Below, one piece after another: positions 43,499 to 52,713 of a stretch of DNA of 64,000 nucleotides. Made by a program: the position numbers and the translations under genes. The number at the start of each line of letters is the position of its first letter. The first letter of the stretch is position 1. This stretch comes from Nocardia sp. CY41 (GTDB lineage Bacteria > Actinomycetota > Actinomycetes > Mycobacteriales > Mycobacteriaceae). Below the pieces are notes generated by a model. The model was not told where the DNA came from. It did not search any database and saw only the letters and a program-made list of their open reading frames with translations. The stretch is taken from positions 1-64,000 of the forward strand of contig NZ_VUOS01000019.1 of assembly GCF_009829325.1 (NCBI RefSeq), given 5' to 3'.

Positions 43499-46400
43499 CT
43501 AGGTCATCGGCGCGAGTTCCAGGCCGCCCTCGATCGTGCTGGGGACCCGGCGGCGATCGGGGGAACCGAGCGCGGCGGTGAGATCCGTTCCGTCGTGTTC
43601 GGCGAGCAGGTCGCCGCTGTCCCACACCAGCAGTGTCGCGCTGACGGTGTTCTCGGCCGCCGAGTGTGCCAGGTCGTAGTGCGCGCACGCCGGGACATGC
43701 GGATAGGTGATCCACAGGTCGTAGCCGGTCATGAACAGGTCCAGGTCGAATTGCACGCTCAAACCGAGCAATTCGCTGCGGCCGTTGTCGTCGACGCCCG
43801 CGAACGCCTCGTCCAGCGCGAGCAGGCGCGGGGCCTGCGGGTCGGCCGAATCGAGCATGACGTGGGCCGCGGCGAACAGCGGCAGGTGCAGCGAGACCGA
43901 CTGCTCTCCGCCCGACAACGCGCTGTGCCTGGCCACGGTGAGCTTGTCCTCGCTGCCGTCGGCGGAGATCAAGGTGAACGAGAACACCCGCCAGGTGCGG
44001 TAGTCCAGCGTCGCGGCCAGGATCTCGGGGTAGGAGCGTTCCGGGTGCGCGGCCCGCGCCGCGCGGATCTCGGACGCGAAATGCGCCCGGATCGCCGCCA
44101 GGTCCTCCGCCGTCAGTGCCGAGGCATCCCGGTCGAGCAGCTTGCACATCGCCCGCGCCGCGTCGGACAAGCTGTCGGCCAGCACCCAGTGCACGCCGAT
44201 GGTGTTGCCCGAGGACATCCGGCGCTGCTTCATCTCCGCGCCCATCCGGCCGATGAGATCGCGGGCGTCGCTGGTGCGTTCGTGGATCTGCTGGGCCAGA
44301 CCGGTCAACAGCGCGTCTTCCAGGATGCGCCGCTCGGCGTCGGTGAGCAGCAATTCCTGGTCACGGCGGGCGGCGTCGATGCGGCCGGCGAAGTCGGCCA
44401 GCGCGGAAACGCCGTGCTCGTCGTGCACCTGGACGACGGTGAGACCGTCGGCGGCGTCCCATTGCAACCGGTAATCGCGGCCCGAAGCGGCGAGCGCGGC
44501 ATCGAATTCCTGCAACGCCGCGGTCACCGCCGAGCGCGTGGACTTGCGGGTCGCCTCGCCTGCGCGCACCGACGAGGTGGCCGCGGCGAGACTGTCGAAC
44601 AGCGCGGCGACTTCGTCGGGCAGCACCCGCGCCTGCGCCTGCGGCCCGGCCGTCGATATCCGGTACAGCAATTGCTCGGGCGTCGACCACGCGGCCTCGC
44701 TGCTGGGCCAGCGTCCGTCGGCGGGCGCGCCGAGCAGCGTGAGCAGATCCGGCCGAGCATACGGCGCAAGCGTTTTCACCTCCGCCAGCACTTCGGTGAG
44801 GGCGGTGGCGAGGGACTCGTGCGCGGTGCGGTAGGCGGCTTCGGCGTCACCGACCGCCTCGATGGCCTGGTTGGCGGCCTTGCGCGCGGCTTTCTGCTCG
44901 GCCTTGGTCGCCTCGATCCGCTGCCGGGCCCGTTCCAATTCGCGGTCGACGTCGGCCGCGCCCGCGCCGAGGGCCTCCCGCAAGGTCTCCAGCTTGCGCA
45001 GTTGTTCCTGATAGCCGGTGCGCGCGGCCTCGGCTTCTTCCGCGAACGCCTCGGCCAGGTCGGCGGCCTCGGTCGAACGGTCCTCGGCCTCGCGTGCGCG
45101 TTCCCGTTCGCGTTCGTGGTCGCCGCGCAGCCGCAGCAGTCCCGTTCCGGTGTTCTCGAAGTGCCGGATGGCGGCGGCGAGGGCGTCGAGTTCGCGGGCC
45201 GTGCGCGGTGTGCGATGGGCGGCGGCGGCCGCCCGCAGCTTCTTCTCCGCGGCGGACAGTTCCGCGACCGCTCGGTCGAGGTCGCGCTCGGCGTGGGCGG
45301 CCGCCTCCGCGCGCGAGCGCAGTACGCCCGCGGCCTCCGACACCGCACGCAAGGCGGTGCTCACCGCGGTCGGGCGCGGAAGCTTTTTGGCGGCGGCTGA
45401 GATTCGCGCGAGTTCGGCGGTGGCGGCGGCTGCCTGCTGTTCGGCGGCGCGCCGGTCCTCGTCCGCGGCGGCCGCGGCGGCGATCAGCTCGGCCGAGCGG
45501 ATCTCGCGGCGCCTGGCACGCGCGGTGGCGCCGATGAACTCGGCGTCGGTCTTGCGGTGCCTGCCGATCTGCACGCCTTGCCGGAACGCGCCGTTCGCTC
45601 CGATCGTCACCACACCGCCGGGCTCACCCGCGCCCTCGCGCAGGGCGACGGAGGCGAGCACGTCGGCGACGACCTGCCGCGGCACCGTCAGAGTGTCCGA
45701 ATCGTCTTCTACGACGAGCACGTCGGCGAGCGTGCGACCGGTCGGGCGGTCCGATGCGGGCAGCGGCACCAGGAACTGATCGGAGTCGTAGTCGCTCGGC
45801 AACTCGCCGTTCGGGCAGACCCAGGCATCCAGCAGGTTCGCGGCGTGCAGCGCGGCCTCGATGCCCGCCGCGGCCTCGGGCGGCACGTCGTCCGCGAAAC
45901 GCACCAGCCGCCACAGGGCGGCGCCGGGCCGGTCGCCGGTCCGGCCGGAGCGGCCCGCGAATCCCGGTGGCGCGTCGTCCCGGCGGGCGGTGACGCGTTC
46001 CAGTTCGGTAGTCAGCTCATCGTGGCGCGCCGCGGCCGTGGTGACGCGGGCGCGTGCCTCCTGACGGCGGGTACGGACCTCGTCGAGCAGGGGTTCGGCA
46101 CGCTCGGCCAGGACTTCGACGACCGATGCGGCATCCGAATCCGTCTCGTCCAGTGCCGAACTCAACGCCTCGAACAATCCGGCGCGTACGGGGGAGTAGA
46201 TCTCCCGGTGCTCGTCCCACCAGGTCCGCAACGCGGCCGTGACCTCGGAGCGGGTCAAGGCGACCGCCGCTTCGGCGTGCGCGACTTCCGCGGCGGCCGC
46301 GTCGCGCAGTTCCCGCGCGCGCTCGGCCAGCCGCTCGGCCCTGGTGCGTTCGGCGGCAGCGGTCTCCACCGCGGCGACCGCTTTGCGGACCGCGCGCACG

Positions 46401-47689
46401 TCGGCGTCGCGTTCCTCGGCGTGCCCGCGCACGGCGGTGGTGAGCTGCTCGGCCCGTGTCGCTTCCGGAAGCGGCGTCCAGGCGATTCCCGCCTCCTCGG
46501 CCGCGGCGCGCAGGTCGTCCTCACCGCGAGCGAGCGCGGCGGCGGCGGTGCGCACCGCGGTGCGCGCGCGCTCGGCCTCCTGGGCCCGCTGGTCCAGGGT
46601 CTGGCGGGACTTGAGCGCCTTGTCGGCGTGCACGCCCGCCGAGGTCTCCAGGCGCCGCACCGCGTCGGCCAGGTCGTCGAGCTGCTGTTTGCCCTCGTAG
46701 GCGCTGGAACGCTGGAGGTTCTCCCGGTCGGCGAGGGCTTGCTCGTAGGCACGGTCGGCTTCCTCGGCCCTGGCCTCGGCGGCGGTGCGCTCGGTCTCCC
46801 TGCGCTCGCGCAGGGCGGTAGCGGCGAACAGCGCGGTACTCGCGTGGGTCACCGCGTCGAGCCGCGCGCGCACCTGGTCGATGTCCGTCTTCGCCTGCAC
46901 CGCGAGATATTTGCGATACACCTCGACGAACGCCCGCGTCGCCGTGTCGGCGTGCACCAGACCCTCCAGGGTGCGGCCGACCTCCTCCATGTCGCTGAAC
47001 GAGCGGGCGGCGTCCAGGATCAGCTGCTCGTCGAGCGGGCGCAAGCCGTCGGTGAGCGCCTGCGACAGGCCGCGCGGGTCCAGGTTCTTGGCCAACTGCG
47101 GACGGCGAAGCGTGAGAATCAGATTGATCAGCTGGTCGTACCGCTGCGACCCGAGACCGAACATGCGCGCGTCGATGGCGTTGCGGTAGTCCACCGGCCG
47201 GTCGACGATCGAATCGGTGCCGATCTGCTCGGCTAGCTGTTTGCGGGTGAACGGACGGTCGTCCGGTCCGATCAAGGAGAAGTCCACACCGACCCGGCCG
47301 TCGGCGACGAAATACCAGCGGGTCACCTTGTCCGAGGACCGAGTGGCGCGCATACCGATGCCGACGGTGACCGTCTCGGGGTCCTCCCAGCGGCCGCGCG
47401 CGAACTCCATCCAGACATAGGAGTAGGCCGAGTCCTGCTTGCGGTAGAGCAGGTTCGACTTCATCGTGCGTTCCTCGCCGGCGAACGGGTTGAGCCTGCG
47501 CGGCTCGATCCGTCCGTCCAAGACGAAGGGGAACAGCACTTCCAGCGCCTTCGTCTTGCCCGACCCGTTCGGTCCGCGCAGGACCAATCTGCCGTCGCCG
47601 AAACAGAACTCCTGGTCGCGGTAGTCCCACAGGTTGACGATTCCGGCGCGGGTCGGGGTGAACCGCACTCCGCCGTGAATGAGCGACAT
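43499..47689 (-). CDS. jetC: TIGR02680-type SMC-like ATPase (Wadjet JetC subunit)
   Basis: The protein has 1396 residues. The ABC-ATPase head is split by coiled coils: Walker A GPNGSGKT at residues 39-46 and, near the C-terminus, the signature HSALSGGEQSVSLHLPL with Walker B RLLALDEAFAGVDD. Long Ala/Glu/Arg-rich coiled coils flank a hinge-like middle (about residues 620-750: RLVRFADDVPPEAAAGIEAA). In type II Wadjet systems this ATPase forms the loop-extruding complex that recognises small circular DNA. It is the third gene after the TIGR02677 and TIGR02678 partners, 3 bp after the latter. Confidence 0.93.
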   Translation of the reverse strand: MSLIHGGVRFTPTRAGIVNLWDYRDQEFCFGDGRLVLRGPNGSGKTKALEVLFPFVLDGRIEPRRLNPFAGEERTMKSNLLYRKQDSAYSYVWMEFARGRWEDPETVTVGIGMRATRSSDKVTRWYFVADGRVGVDFSLIGPDDRPFTRKQLAEQIGTDSIVDRPVDYRNAIDARMFGLGSQRYDQLINLILTLRRPQLAKNLDPRGLSQALTDGLRPLDEQLILDAARSFSDMEEVGRTLEGLVHADTATRAFVEVYRKYLAVQAKTDIDQVRARLDAVTHASTALFAATALRERRETERTAAEARAEEADRAYEQALADRENLQRSSAYEGKQQLDDLADAVRRLETSAGVHADKALKSRQTLDQRAQEAERARTAVRTAAAALARGEDDLRAAAEEAGIAWTPLPEATRAEQLTTAVRGHAEERDADVRAVRKAVAAVETAAAERTRAERLAERARELRDAAAAEVAHAEAAVALTRSEVTAALRTWWDEHREIYSPVRAGLFEALSSALDETDSDAASVVEVLAERAEPLLDEVRTRRQEARARVTTAAARHDELTTELERVTARRDDAPPGFAGRSGRTGDRPGAALWRLVRFADDVPPEAAAGIEAALHAANLLDAWVCPNGELPSDYDSDQFLVPLPASDRPTGRTLADVLVVEDDSDTLTVPRQVVADVLASVALREGAGEPGGVVTIGANGAFRQGVQIGRHRKTDAEFIGATARARRREIRSAELIAAAAAADEDRRAAEQQAAAATAELARISAAAKKLPRPTAVSTALRAVSEAAGVLRSRAEAAAHAERDLDRAVAELSAAEKKLRAAAAAHRTPRTARELDALAAAIRHFENTGTGLLRLRGDHERERERAREAEDRSTEAADLAEAFAEEAEAARTGYQEQLRKLETLREALGAGAADVDRELERARQRIEATKAEQKAARKAANQAIEAVGDAEAAYRTAHESLATALTEVLAEVKTLAPYARPDLLTLLGAPADGRWPSSEAAWSTPEQLLYRISTAGPQAQARVLPDEVAALFDSLAAATSSVRAGEATRKSTRSAVTAALQEFDAALAASGRDYRLQWDAADGLTVVQVHDEHGVSALADFAGRIDAARRDQELLLTDAERRILEDALLTGLAQQIHERTSDARDLIGRMGAEMKQRRMSSGNTIGVHWVLADSLSDAARAMCKLLDRDASALTAEDLAAIRAHFASEIRAARAAHPERSYPEILAATLDYRTWRVFSFTLISADGSEDKLTVARHSALSGGEQSVSLHLPLFAAAHVMLDSADPQAPRLLALDEAFAGVDDNGRSELLGLSVQFDLDLFMTGYDLWITYPHVPACAHYDLAHSAAENTVSATLLVWDSGDLLAEHDGTDLTAALGSPDRRRVPSTIEGGLELAPMT

Positions 47690-47692
47690 CCG

Positions 47693-49117
47693 TCAGTTCC
47701 CTTCCGTACCGGTGCCGTCGGGCCCGTAGGTGTCGGCCGCCGTGACGAACAGTTCCGCGGCCCGCTTGCTGCGTACCGTGACGACCGCGCCACGGTAGCG
47801 GGCCAGGGCGGGCAGCACGAGCAGCCCGTCGTCCACCACGCGGACCAGTCGCAGCCGCTCCAGCAATGCCACCACCTCGGTGGTGAGGCGCGCGACGTCG
47901 GCCTGCCACTGCGCGGCGAATGTCGTACCGTAACGGTCGGCCAGCGCCTGGACCGTCTCGCGCAGCCAGGTCCGGTCGATCAGCGGATAGCCGGGCGAAG
48001 CCGGCAGATCCTCCTGGGCCCGCGGGTCCTCCGGCGGATCGAAGTCGCAGGCAAGTGAATCCGATGCGCCGGATTCGGCGAGCGGGGTGAACACGGTGGA
48101 TTCGGGGATGGCTTCGTCGAGCTGGTCGGCCAGTGCCTCGCCGAGGTCCGCCGTGCCGGTGCGCCGCGGCAGCGGGTGGTCGATATCCAGCACCCGGTCG
48201 GCGATCTCGCCGGCCAGCAGCAAGGCGACCTGCGCGAGCGTGCCGGTCCCGGGGAAGCGGACGTCCGACAGCCGCCCCGAGGTGTCGATCAGCGCGACGC
48301 CCTCCGCCCGGCGTTCGGCGCGCAATCCGGTGAACAGCTCCACCTCGGCCACCACCCGCTCCTGGGCGAGGACAGGCCGCTCCTCGGGCGCGAGATCCTC
48401 GGCGTAGACCACCGGTTGTTCGACCAGCGCCCTGCGCACCCGGCGCGCGATCCCGGCGGGGCCGGTCGCGTGCGCCGAAAGGCCGGGAACCGTGGAGTCT
48501 TCGGTCAGCAGACCCCGCACGCTGTGCAGATGCTGCAGTGCCCGTGGCGGCCGGAACAGCGCGAAGACCACCGGCCGGTCGATGTCGTAGAGCGCCTCAC
48601 CGGCTTCCGGATCACTGGCCCAGCCGCCCGCGTCGCCGTCGGCCAAGGTGAGCACGCCGCGTACGGTCAGCCAGCCCACCGCGTCGACGAAGGCGTCGCG
48701 GTCGGCGGCCCGGTCGGTGGCGAGCTCGAGCCCGTCCACCCGGCTCGCGTAGGCGGCGACCTGTTCGGCCAGCTCGGAGAGGGTGATCTGGTCTCCCGCG
48801 CGTCCCAGCGCGGCGAGCGCGAGGGCGAGATAGGCATAGCGGCGGCGGTCGAAGACGCGCTCGGCGGCGGTGCGCGCGGGCCTGCCCGCGTCCAGGTGGT
48901 CCAGCACCGGGAAGACCCGCGCGGTGGTCTCGGTGACTTCGAGCCGGTAGCCGAACAATTCGGCGAGGTCCTCGCGCAACTCGGTGGCCCAGCGCCGGAT
49001 CAGCGACAGTGCGATCCGGTCCGGGTAGCTGCGGGTCACCAGGTGGTTGGCCAGGACGACCCGCGCGGCGCGTTGATAGTTGTCGAGCGCGAGCGCATCG
49101 ATGGTGCGTCCGTGCAT
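47693..49117 (-). CDS. jetB: TIGR02678 family protein (DUF2398, Wadjet Jet subunit)
   Basis: The 474-residue protein starts at ATG 49117, whose ATG shares bases with the upstream TGA (TGATG). Much longer reading of the frame upstream is a shadow of jetA. Landmarks are ALDNYQRAARVVLANHLVTR, GYRLEVTETTARVFPVLDHL and FDRRRYAYLALALAALGR, then winged-helix segments (DAFVDAVGWLTVRGVLTLAD). This family is the winged-helix/KITE-like partner in type II Wadjet. The A or B lettering varies between descriptions. Confidence 0.88.
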   Translation of the reverse strand: MHGRTIDALALDNYQRAARVVLANHLVTRSYPDRIALSLIRRWATELREDLAELFGYRLEVTETTARVFPVLDHLDAGRPARTAAERVFDRRRYAYLALALAALGRAGDQITLSELAEQVAAYASRVDGLELATDRAADRDAFVDAVGWLTVRGVLTLADGDAGGWASDPEAGEALYDIDRPVVFALFRPPRALQHLHSVRGLLTEDSTVPGLSAHATGPAGIARRVRRALVEQPVVYAEDLAPEERPVLAQERVVAEVELFTGLRAERRAEGVALIDTSGRLSDVRFPGTGTLAQVALLLAGEIADRVLDIDHPLPRRTGTADLGEALADQLDEAIPESTVFTPLAESGASDSLACDFDPPEDPRAQEDLPASPGYPLIDRTWLRETVQALADRYGTTFAAQWQADVARLTTEVVALLERLRLVRVVDDGLLVLPALARYRGAVVTVRSKRAAELFVTAADTYGPDGTGTEGN

Positions 49118-50829
49118 CAGCGGCGCTCCCCGCGCGGGTGCGACCGTGCTCCGGTCGACTGCTCGATCTTCAGTGTCCGGTTGTTCAATCGCAGCAGCCC
49201 TCGGGCGGTGCGCACCACCGTCGGGCCGTCGTGTTCGGACACCGTGAGGGTGACGCCGCTGTCGGAGCCGGTGGTGCCCGCCACCCGCCCGCGCACCGGA
49301 ACCCACGCGGTGGACGCGGCGTCCAGCAACCGCAGCAGCACTTCCGTCTCCCGGTCGTCCAGGACCCGTTCGTGCACGTCCCCGGCGGCCAGCGACCTGG
49401 CGGCCTCGGCGCGGGCCCGCTGCGCCTCCAACTGGGCTTCGCGCAGGCGCCGGATACCTGCGTCGTTGCGGTGGATGCGGGCGGGCGCACCGGCCGAAGG
49501 CGGGCGCCCGGTCTCGGCCAGCGTGCGGGAGATCTCCAACGGCGGTGCGTCCCACCACGACCGGATCGCCGGAATCACGTCGGCGTCCGGGTGCTCCATC
49601 GCCAGGTGCCGTGGTTTGCCCAGCCCGAACACGGCGTCGAACAGGGCGTGGGCGCTGTCCACGGTCGGCGCCGCGGTGAACCAACCGGCCAGGTGGCGCA
49701 GCGCCGATTCCCGGCTGACCCCGCCGCGTCGTGTCTCGGTGACCCGTCGCAGCAGCGAGAGCACCGCGGCGATGGCGCTCATGGTGGCCTCGCGCAGTCG
49801 CTCCGCCTCCGTCGGGCCGTCCGCCCCACCGGCGGACGCCACGAACCAGGTCCGCAGTCCGTCCCATCTGGCCTGCCAATCGGCGCGGCGTTCCTCGATG
49901 CTCAGCAGCACCCGTTCGTCGCAGCGCGCCGCCCGGACGATCAGGTCGTCGGCTCCGGTTTCCTCGATCTCGGCGATCGCCGCCGCCAGCCGTGGAGTGA
50001 ATCGAGCCAGGTCCAGGCTGAATTCCCGCATGTGCGCCAGCAGCGCGTCCTTGTGCGCGAGAAACGATTCCGGGGTGATCTCGGTGGTGCGCACCAGGTC
50101 GCCGAGCCCCAGATAGAAGTGCGCGGCGCGGGCGGCCAGGTCGGACAGGGCGGTGTCGAGACGGCGCAGTGTGCGGTAGACGCGTTCGGCGTCGCCCGCC
50201 CGATTGGCCTCGGCCAGGGTGTGCAGATCGGCCAGCAACTCCGGCAGCACGAGGCGCGACAGCGAGGCGTCGTCGAGGCGCGCGCTGAGCACACCGGCGA
50301 CCGCCCGGTATGCCTGGAATCCTGCCCGGGAGAACTGGTACACGTAGTGCCGGTTGCGGTATTCGGCCAGTGTCGCGGCGCGGGTTCCGTCGTAACTGCG
50401 TTCCAGCACGCCCCAGTGGTGCAGTTGGTCGAGCAGCGGACCGATCTCGGCCGCGGTCAGGCGTGCGGCAGCGGCCGGGTCGGTTCCATCCCGGGGCAGT
50501 TCCGGCGCACCGGTTTTCTGCTTTCGTCGCTCGCCCTCGCGCGAACCGGTAGGAAGCGTGCGTGATTCCGTGGTGCGCTCCGCATCCCGGGCCATTGCGA
50601 CCGGTCGGTCCGGAATGGTCGAGTCCGGTGCGCGCAGCACGCTCCCGTGGCGTTCGATCCACTCCGCGACGTCGTCGGCGTGCAGCAGCACCACGTACGC
50701 CGCTCGCGCACTGTCGAACGCGCGCAGCACCCGGAGGTAGTCCGCGCGCCGCTCGGCGGTGGCGAAAGAGAACAGCCGCAGCCGGTCGTCCCAGGGGGTG
50801 TCGGCACAGCCGTCATCGGAGTCGGTCAC
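49117..50829 (-). CDS. jetA: TIGR02677 family protein (DUF2397, Wadjet Jet subunit)
   Basis: The protein has 570 residues from GTG 50829 (VTDSDDGCADTPWDDRLRLF); ATG 50910 is a longer option. Family landmarks are RLFSFATAERRADYLRVLRA near the N-terminus, LLDQLHHWGVLERSYDGTRA, and YRNRHYVYQFSRAGFQAYRA. A helical middle and EDGWWDAPPLEISRTL-like sequence (SWWDAPPLEISRTLAETGRP) follow. An insertion of about 60 charged residues (101-160) follows the N-domain. It is a kleisin-type bridge in the SMC complex. It leads the jet operon, and its stop overlaps the jetB start. Confidence 0.88.
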   Translation of the reverse strand: MTDSDDGCADTPWDDRLRLFSFATAERRADYLRVLRAFDSARAAYVVLLHADDVAEWIERHGSVLRAPDSTIPDRPVAMARDAERTTESRTLPTGSREGERRKQKTGAPELPRDGTDPAAAARLTAAEIGPLLDQLHHWGVLERSYDGTRAATLAEYRNRHYVYQFSRAGFQAYRAVAGVLSARLDDASLSRLVLPELLADLHTLAEANRAGDAERVYRTLRRLDTALSDLAARAAHFYLGLGDLVRTTEITPESFLAHKDALLAHMREFSLDLARFTPRLAAAIAEIEETGADDLIVRAARCDERVLLSIEERRADWQARWDGLRTWFVASAGGADGPTEAERLREATMSAIAAVLSLLRRVTETRRGGVSRESALRHLAGWFTAAPTVDSAHALFDAVFGLGKPRHLAMEHPDADVIPAIRSWWDAPPLEISRTLAETGRPPSAGAPARIHRNDAGIRRLREAQLEAQRARAEAARSLAAGDVHERVLDDRETEVLLRLLDAASTAWVPVRGRVAGTTGSDSGVTLTVSEHDGPTVVRTARGLLRLNNRTLKIEQSTGARSHPRGERR

Positions 50830-50936
50830 CGGGAACAGGGTAGTAGCGGGCCGATCGCCACCTGCACGACGTTCCGCTGTTCGGCGTGGCCGGGTCCGGT
50901 TCGTCACCATTCGCCGCGGCTGCCCAGCGGTGTGGC

Positions 50937-52169
50937 TCACTCGACGGACAACGAACGCATCTGGTCCAGATACGCGCGGGTGCGTGGGTCGCCGGGGAAT
51001 CGCTCGATGATCTCGCGCGCGACTTCGCCCGCGATCCACATCAGCGAAGGCAGCGACCGTCTGCTGCCCGCGAACGCGCGCTTACCCTCGGCCACCGCCA
51101 GTTCCAGGTCACGGTCGCGCACCGCGACCACGGCCAGCGTCAGGTGCGCCTCGGAGACGCGCATCGGGTTGCGTACCGTGCCGTCGGGGCGGGTGGCGTT
51201 GCGGATCACCTCGCGCGCGTATGTTTCGGCGAGCCGATCCTCGCCCGCCACCCGGCAGCAGTCCATCGCGTAGAAGTCGAACTTGTTCGCGTCGATGACG
51301 AAATGGTTGTCCAGATTCGCCGGATGTTCGAGTCGCTCCAAGATAGCTCTGCCGTCGTCGAGGGCGGCATCCACCTCCCGTGGGTTGCCCAGCCTGGCCC
51401 AGGCTTTGGCGCGCTGGGCGGCGAGCTGAACGCCGACGCGCAGGTGCTGGCTTACTTCCAGCGTCGGCTGCACGGTCTCGATGACGCCGCGGTAGTTGCC
51501 CTGGGTCAGCGCGAACCACGCGGTCATTTCCGCTGCCCACGCGGCGATCTCGAGATGCTCCGCCTCCCGCGCCAGCGATTGCGCGGCGCGGCGGGTCGCC
51601 TCCGCGGCGGTGCGCCGGCCGAGATCGTAATCCACGCAACCAACCAGCAAAGCGACCCATCCAGCGAGAATGAGGATTTCGCGGTGCTGCGCGAGAGTCA
51701 GGCGACCATCCAGCAACGATGTGATCCTGCGCAGCCAGGCCGTGCCTTCGGCGTGCAGGTCGTGCGGGTCGGCGTAGGAGTATTCGCAGCACAGGCGCTC
51801 GGCGGTGATGCGGATGGCCTCCAGCGTCACCGAGGACACGTCGGACATGCGCAGTCGCCCGAGGAACTCGAGCGTGTCCATGCCCGTCGCCGAGAGCAAT
51901 TCGTCGTCCCGGTTGGGTCTCGCCTTCGGGAAGAACGCCGCGGCCACCGTGTCGAAGGTCGCGGCGATGATGGGCGCGTAGAAATCGTCGGGGCGTGATT
52001 CGCCCGATTCCCAACGGCGCCAGTTGCGTAGGAGCGTACTGTCGGTCGGCAGGTTGTGCGAAGACTTTCCACGCATCACGCGAACAGCGTCGGCTTGCGA
52101 CCACCCCCTCGCGTCACGCTCGGAACGCATTCGGACAGCCCAGACGGGTCGATCGTCGGTAGCGGCCAC
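50937..52169 (-). CDS. XRE-type HTH regulator with TPR-like C-terminal domain
   Basis: The protein has 410 residues. The N-terminal HTH (RMRSERDARGWSQADAVRVM, then STLLRNWRRWESGESRPDDF) is followed by a helical repeat region (LAGWVALLVGCVDYDLGRRT, LVGVQLAAQRAKAW-like segments). Such proteins are common signalling or regulatory proteins in Nocardia and Streptomyces. It lies 107 bp upstream of jetA on the same strand, so it may regulate the Wadjet genes or belong to their defence cassette. It is divergent from the recombinase-like gene at 52408. Confidence 0.85.
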   Translation of the reverse strand: MAATDDRPVWAVRMRSERDARGWSQADAVRVMRGKSSHNLPTDSTLLRNWRRWESGESRPDDFYAPIIAATFDTVAAAFFPKARPNRDDELLSATGMDTLEFLGRLRMSDVSSVTLEAIRITAERLCCEYSYADPHDLHAEGTAWLRRITSLLDGRLTLAQHREILILAGWVALLVGCVDYDLGRRTAAEATRRAAQSLAREAEHLEIAAWAAEMTAWFALTQGNYRGVIETVQPTLEVSQHLRVGVQLAAQRAKAWARLGNPREVDAALDDGRAILERLEHPANLDNHFVIDANKFDFYAMDCCRVAGEDRLAETYAREVIRNATRPDGTVRNPMRVSEAHLTLAVVAVRDRDLELAVAEGKRAFAGSRRSLPSLMWIAGEVAREIIERFPGDPRTRAYLDQMRSLSVE

Positions 52170-52303
52170 GACTGTAGTATCGCACCAGTTAACGTTTGGT
52201 GGCCCTAAGAGGGCAGGCAGATGTCCGTGTGTTGCCAGCTACATTCGGCCCGCCGCGTTGTGCATCCTGGATATGGCGCCAGATGTTTGCCAACCCCTCC
52301 TGT

Positions 52304-52331
52304 AAGAGCAGTTGCAAGTACATCTGCTCTT
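52304..52331. repeat. Hairpin in the XRE/recombinase-like divergent promoter
   Basis: AAGAGCAG (52304-52311) and CTGCTCTT (52324-52331) pair perfectly over a 12-base loop. A second, mutually exclusive pairing exists between TGCAAG (52313-52318) and CTTGCA (52329-52334). Overlapping alternative stems suggest an operator or a leader structure for the gene at 52408. Confidence 0.4.
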
Positions 52332-52407
52332 GCACGAAGCGCAAATACCCCGTAGAACGGGTGGATCCACATAAGAGAACAGCGATCCCAATCCAACGGA
52401 GGTTCGG

Positions 52408-52713
52408 GTGGAAGCGTTGATCTATGGATACTTGCGTGACGATCTGGCCGATGGCCATAGCAAAGAGCTCGAGGCCGCGATGAGCAGCCTCGCCCGCGAG
52501 GAAGGGCTGTGCTTCGCCGCAACGTTCCATGAATCGACCGGCGGTGACGGGACGGCTTTCGCCGAGCTCACGGCGGAACTCAAGCGTGCCGACGCGCATC
52601 ATGTGGTGGTTCCCTCACTCGATCACTTTGCCGGTCAGACGATTCCGCGCGACATCCTGATCGCCAAACTGGCTCAGGACGCGGCGGCGCGGGTGTGGAC
52701 CGTGGAGAGCTGA
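52408..52713 (+). CDS. Serine-recombinase-like small protein without catalytic serine
   Basis: The 101-residue protein starts at GTG 52408, five bases after GGAGG. MEALIYGYLRDD, then LEAAMSSLAREEGLCFAATF, then HESTGGDGTAFAELTAELKR, then ADAHHVVVPSLDHFAG reproduces the resolvase N-terminal fold. Where resolvases have Y-x-R-x-S, this protein has YLRDD, so the nucleophile is missing, and there is no DNA-binding tail. It is probably regulatory rather than catalytic. Its last 99 bp overlap the end of the convergent fusion gene. Confidence 0.7.
   Translation: MEALIYGYLRDDLADGHSKELEAAMSSLAREEGLCFAATFHESTGGDGTAFAELTAELKRADAHHVVVPSLDHFAGQTIPRDILIAKLAQDAAARVWTVES

Noticed and set aside
47693..50662. 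Reading jetB as a 989-residue protein
   Set aside because: The N-terminal half is an out-of-frame translation of jetA. The family-like sequence begins at ATG 49117.
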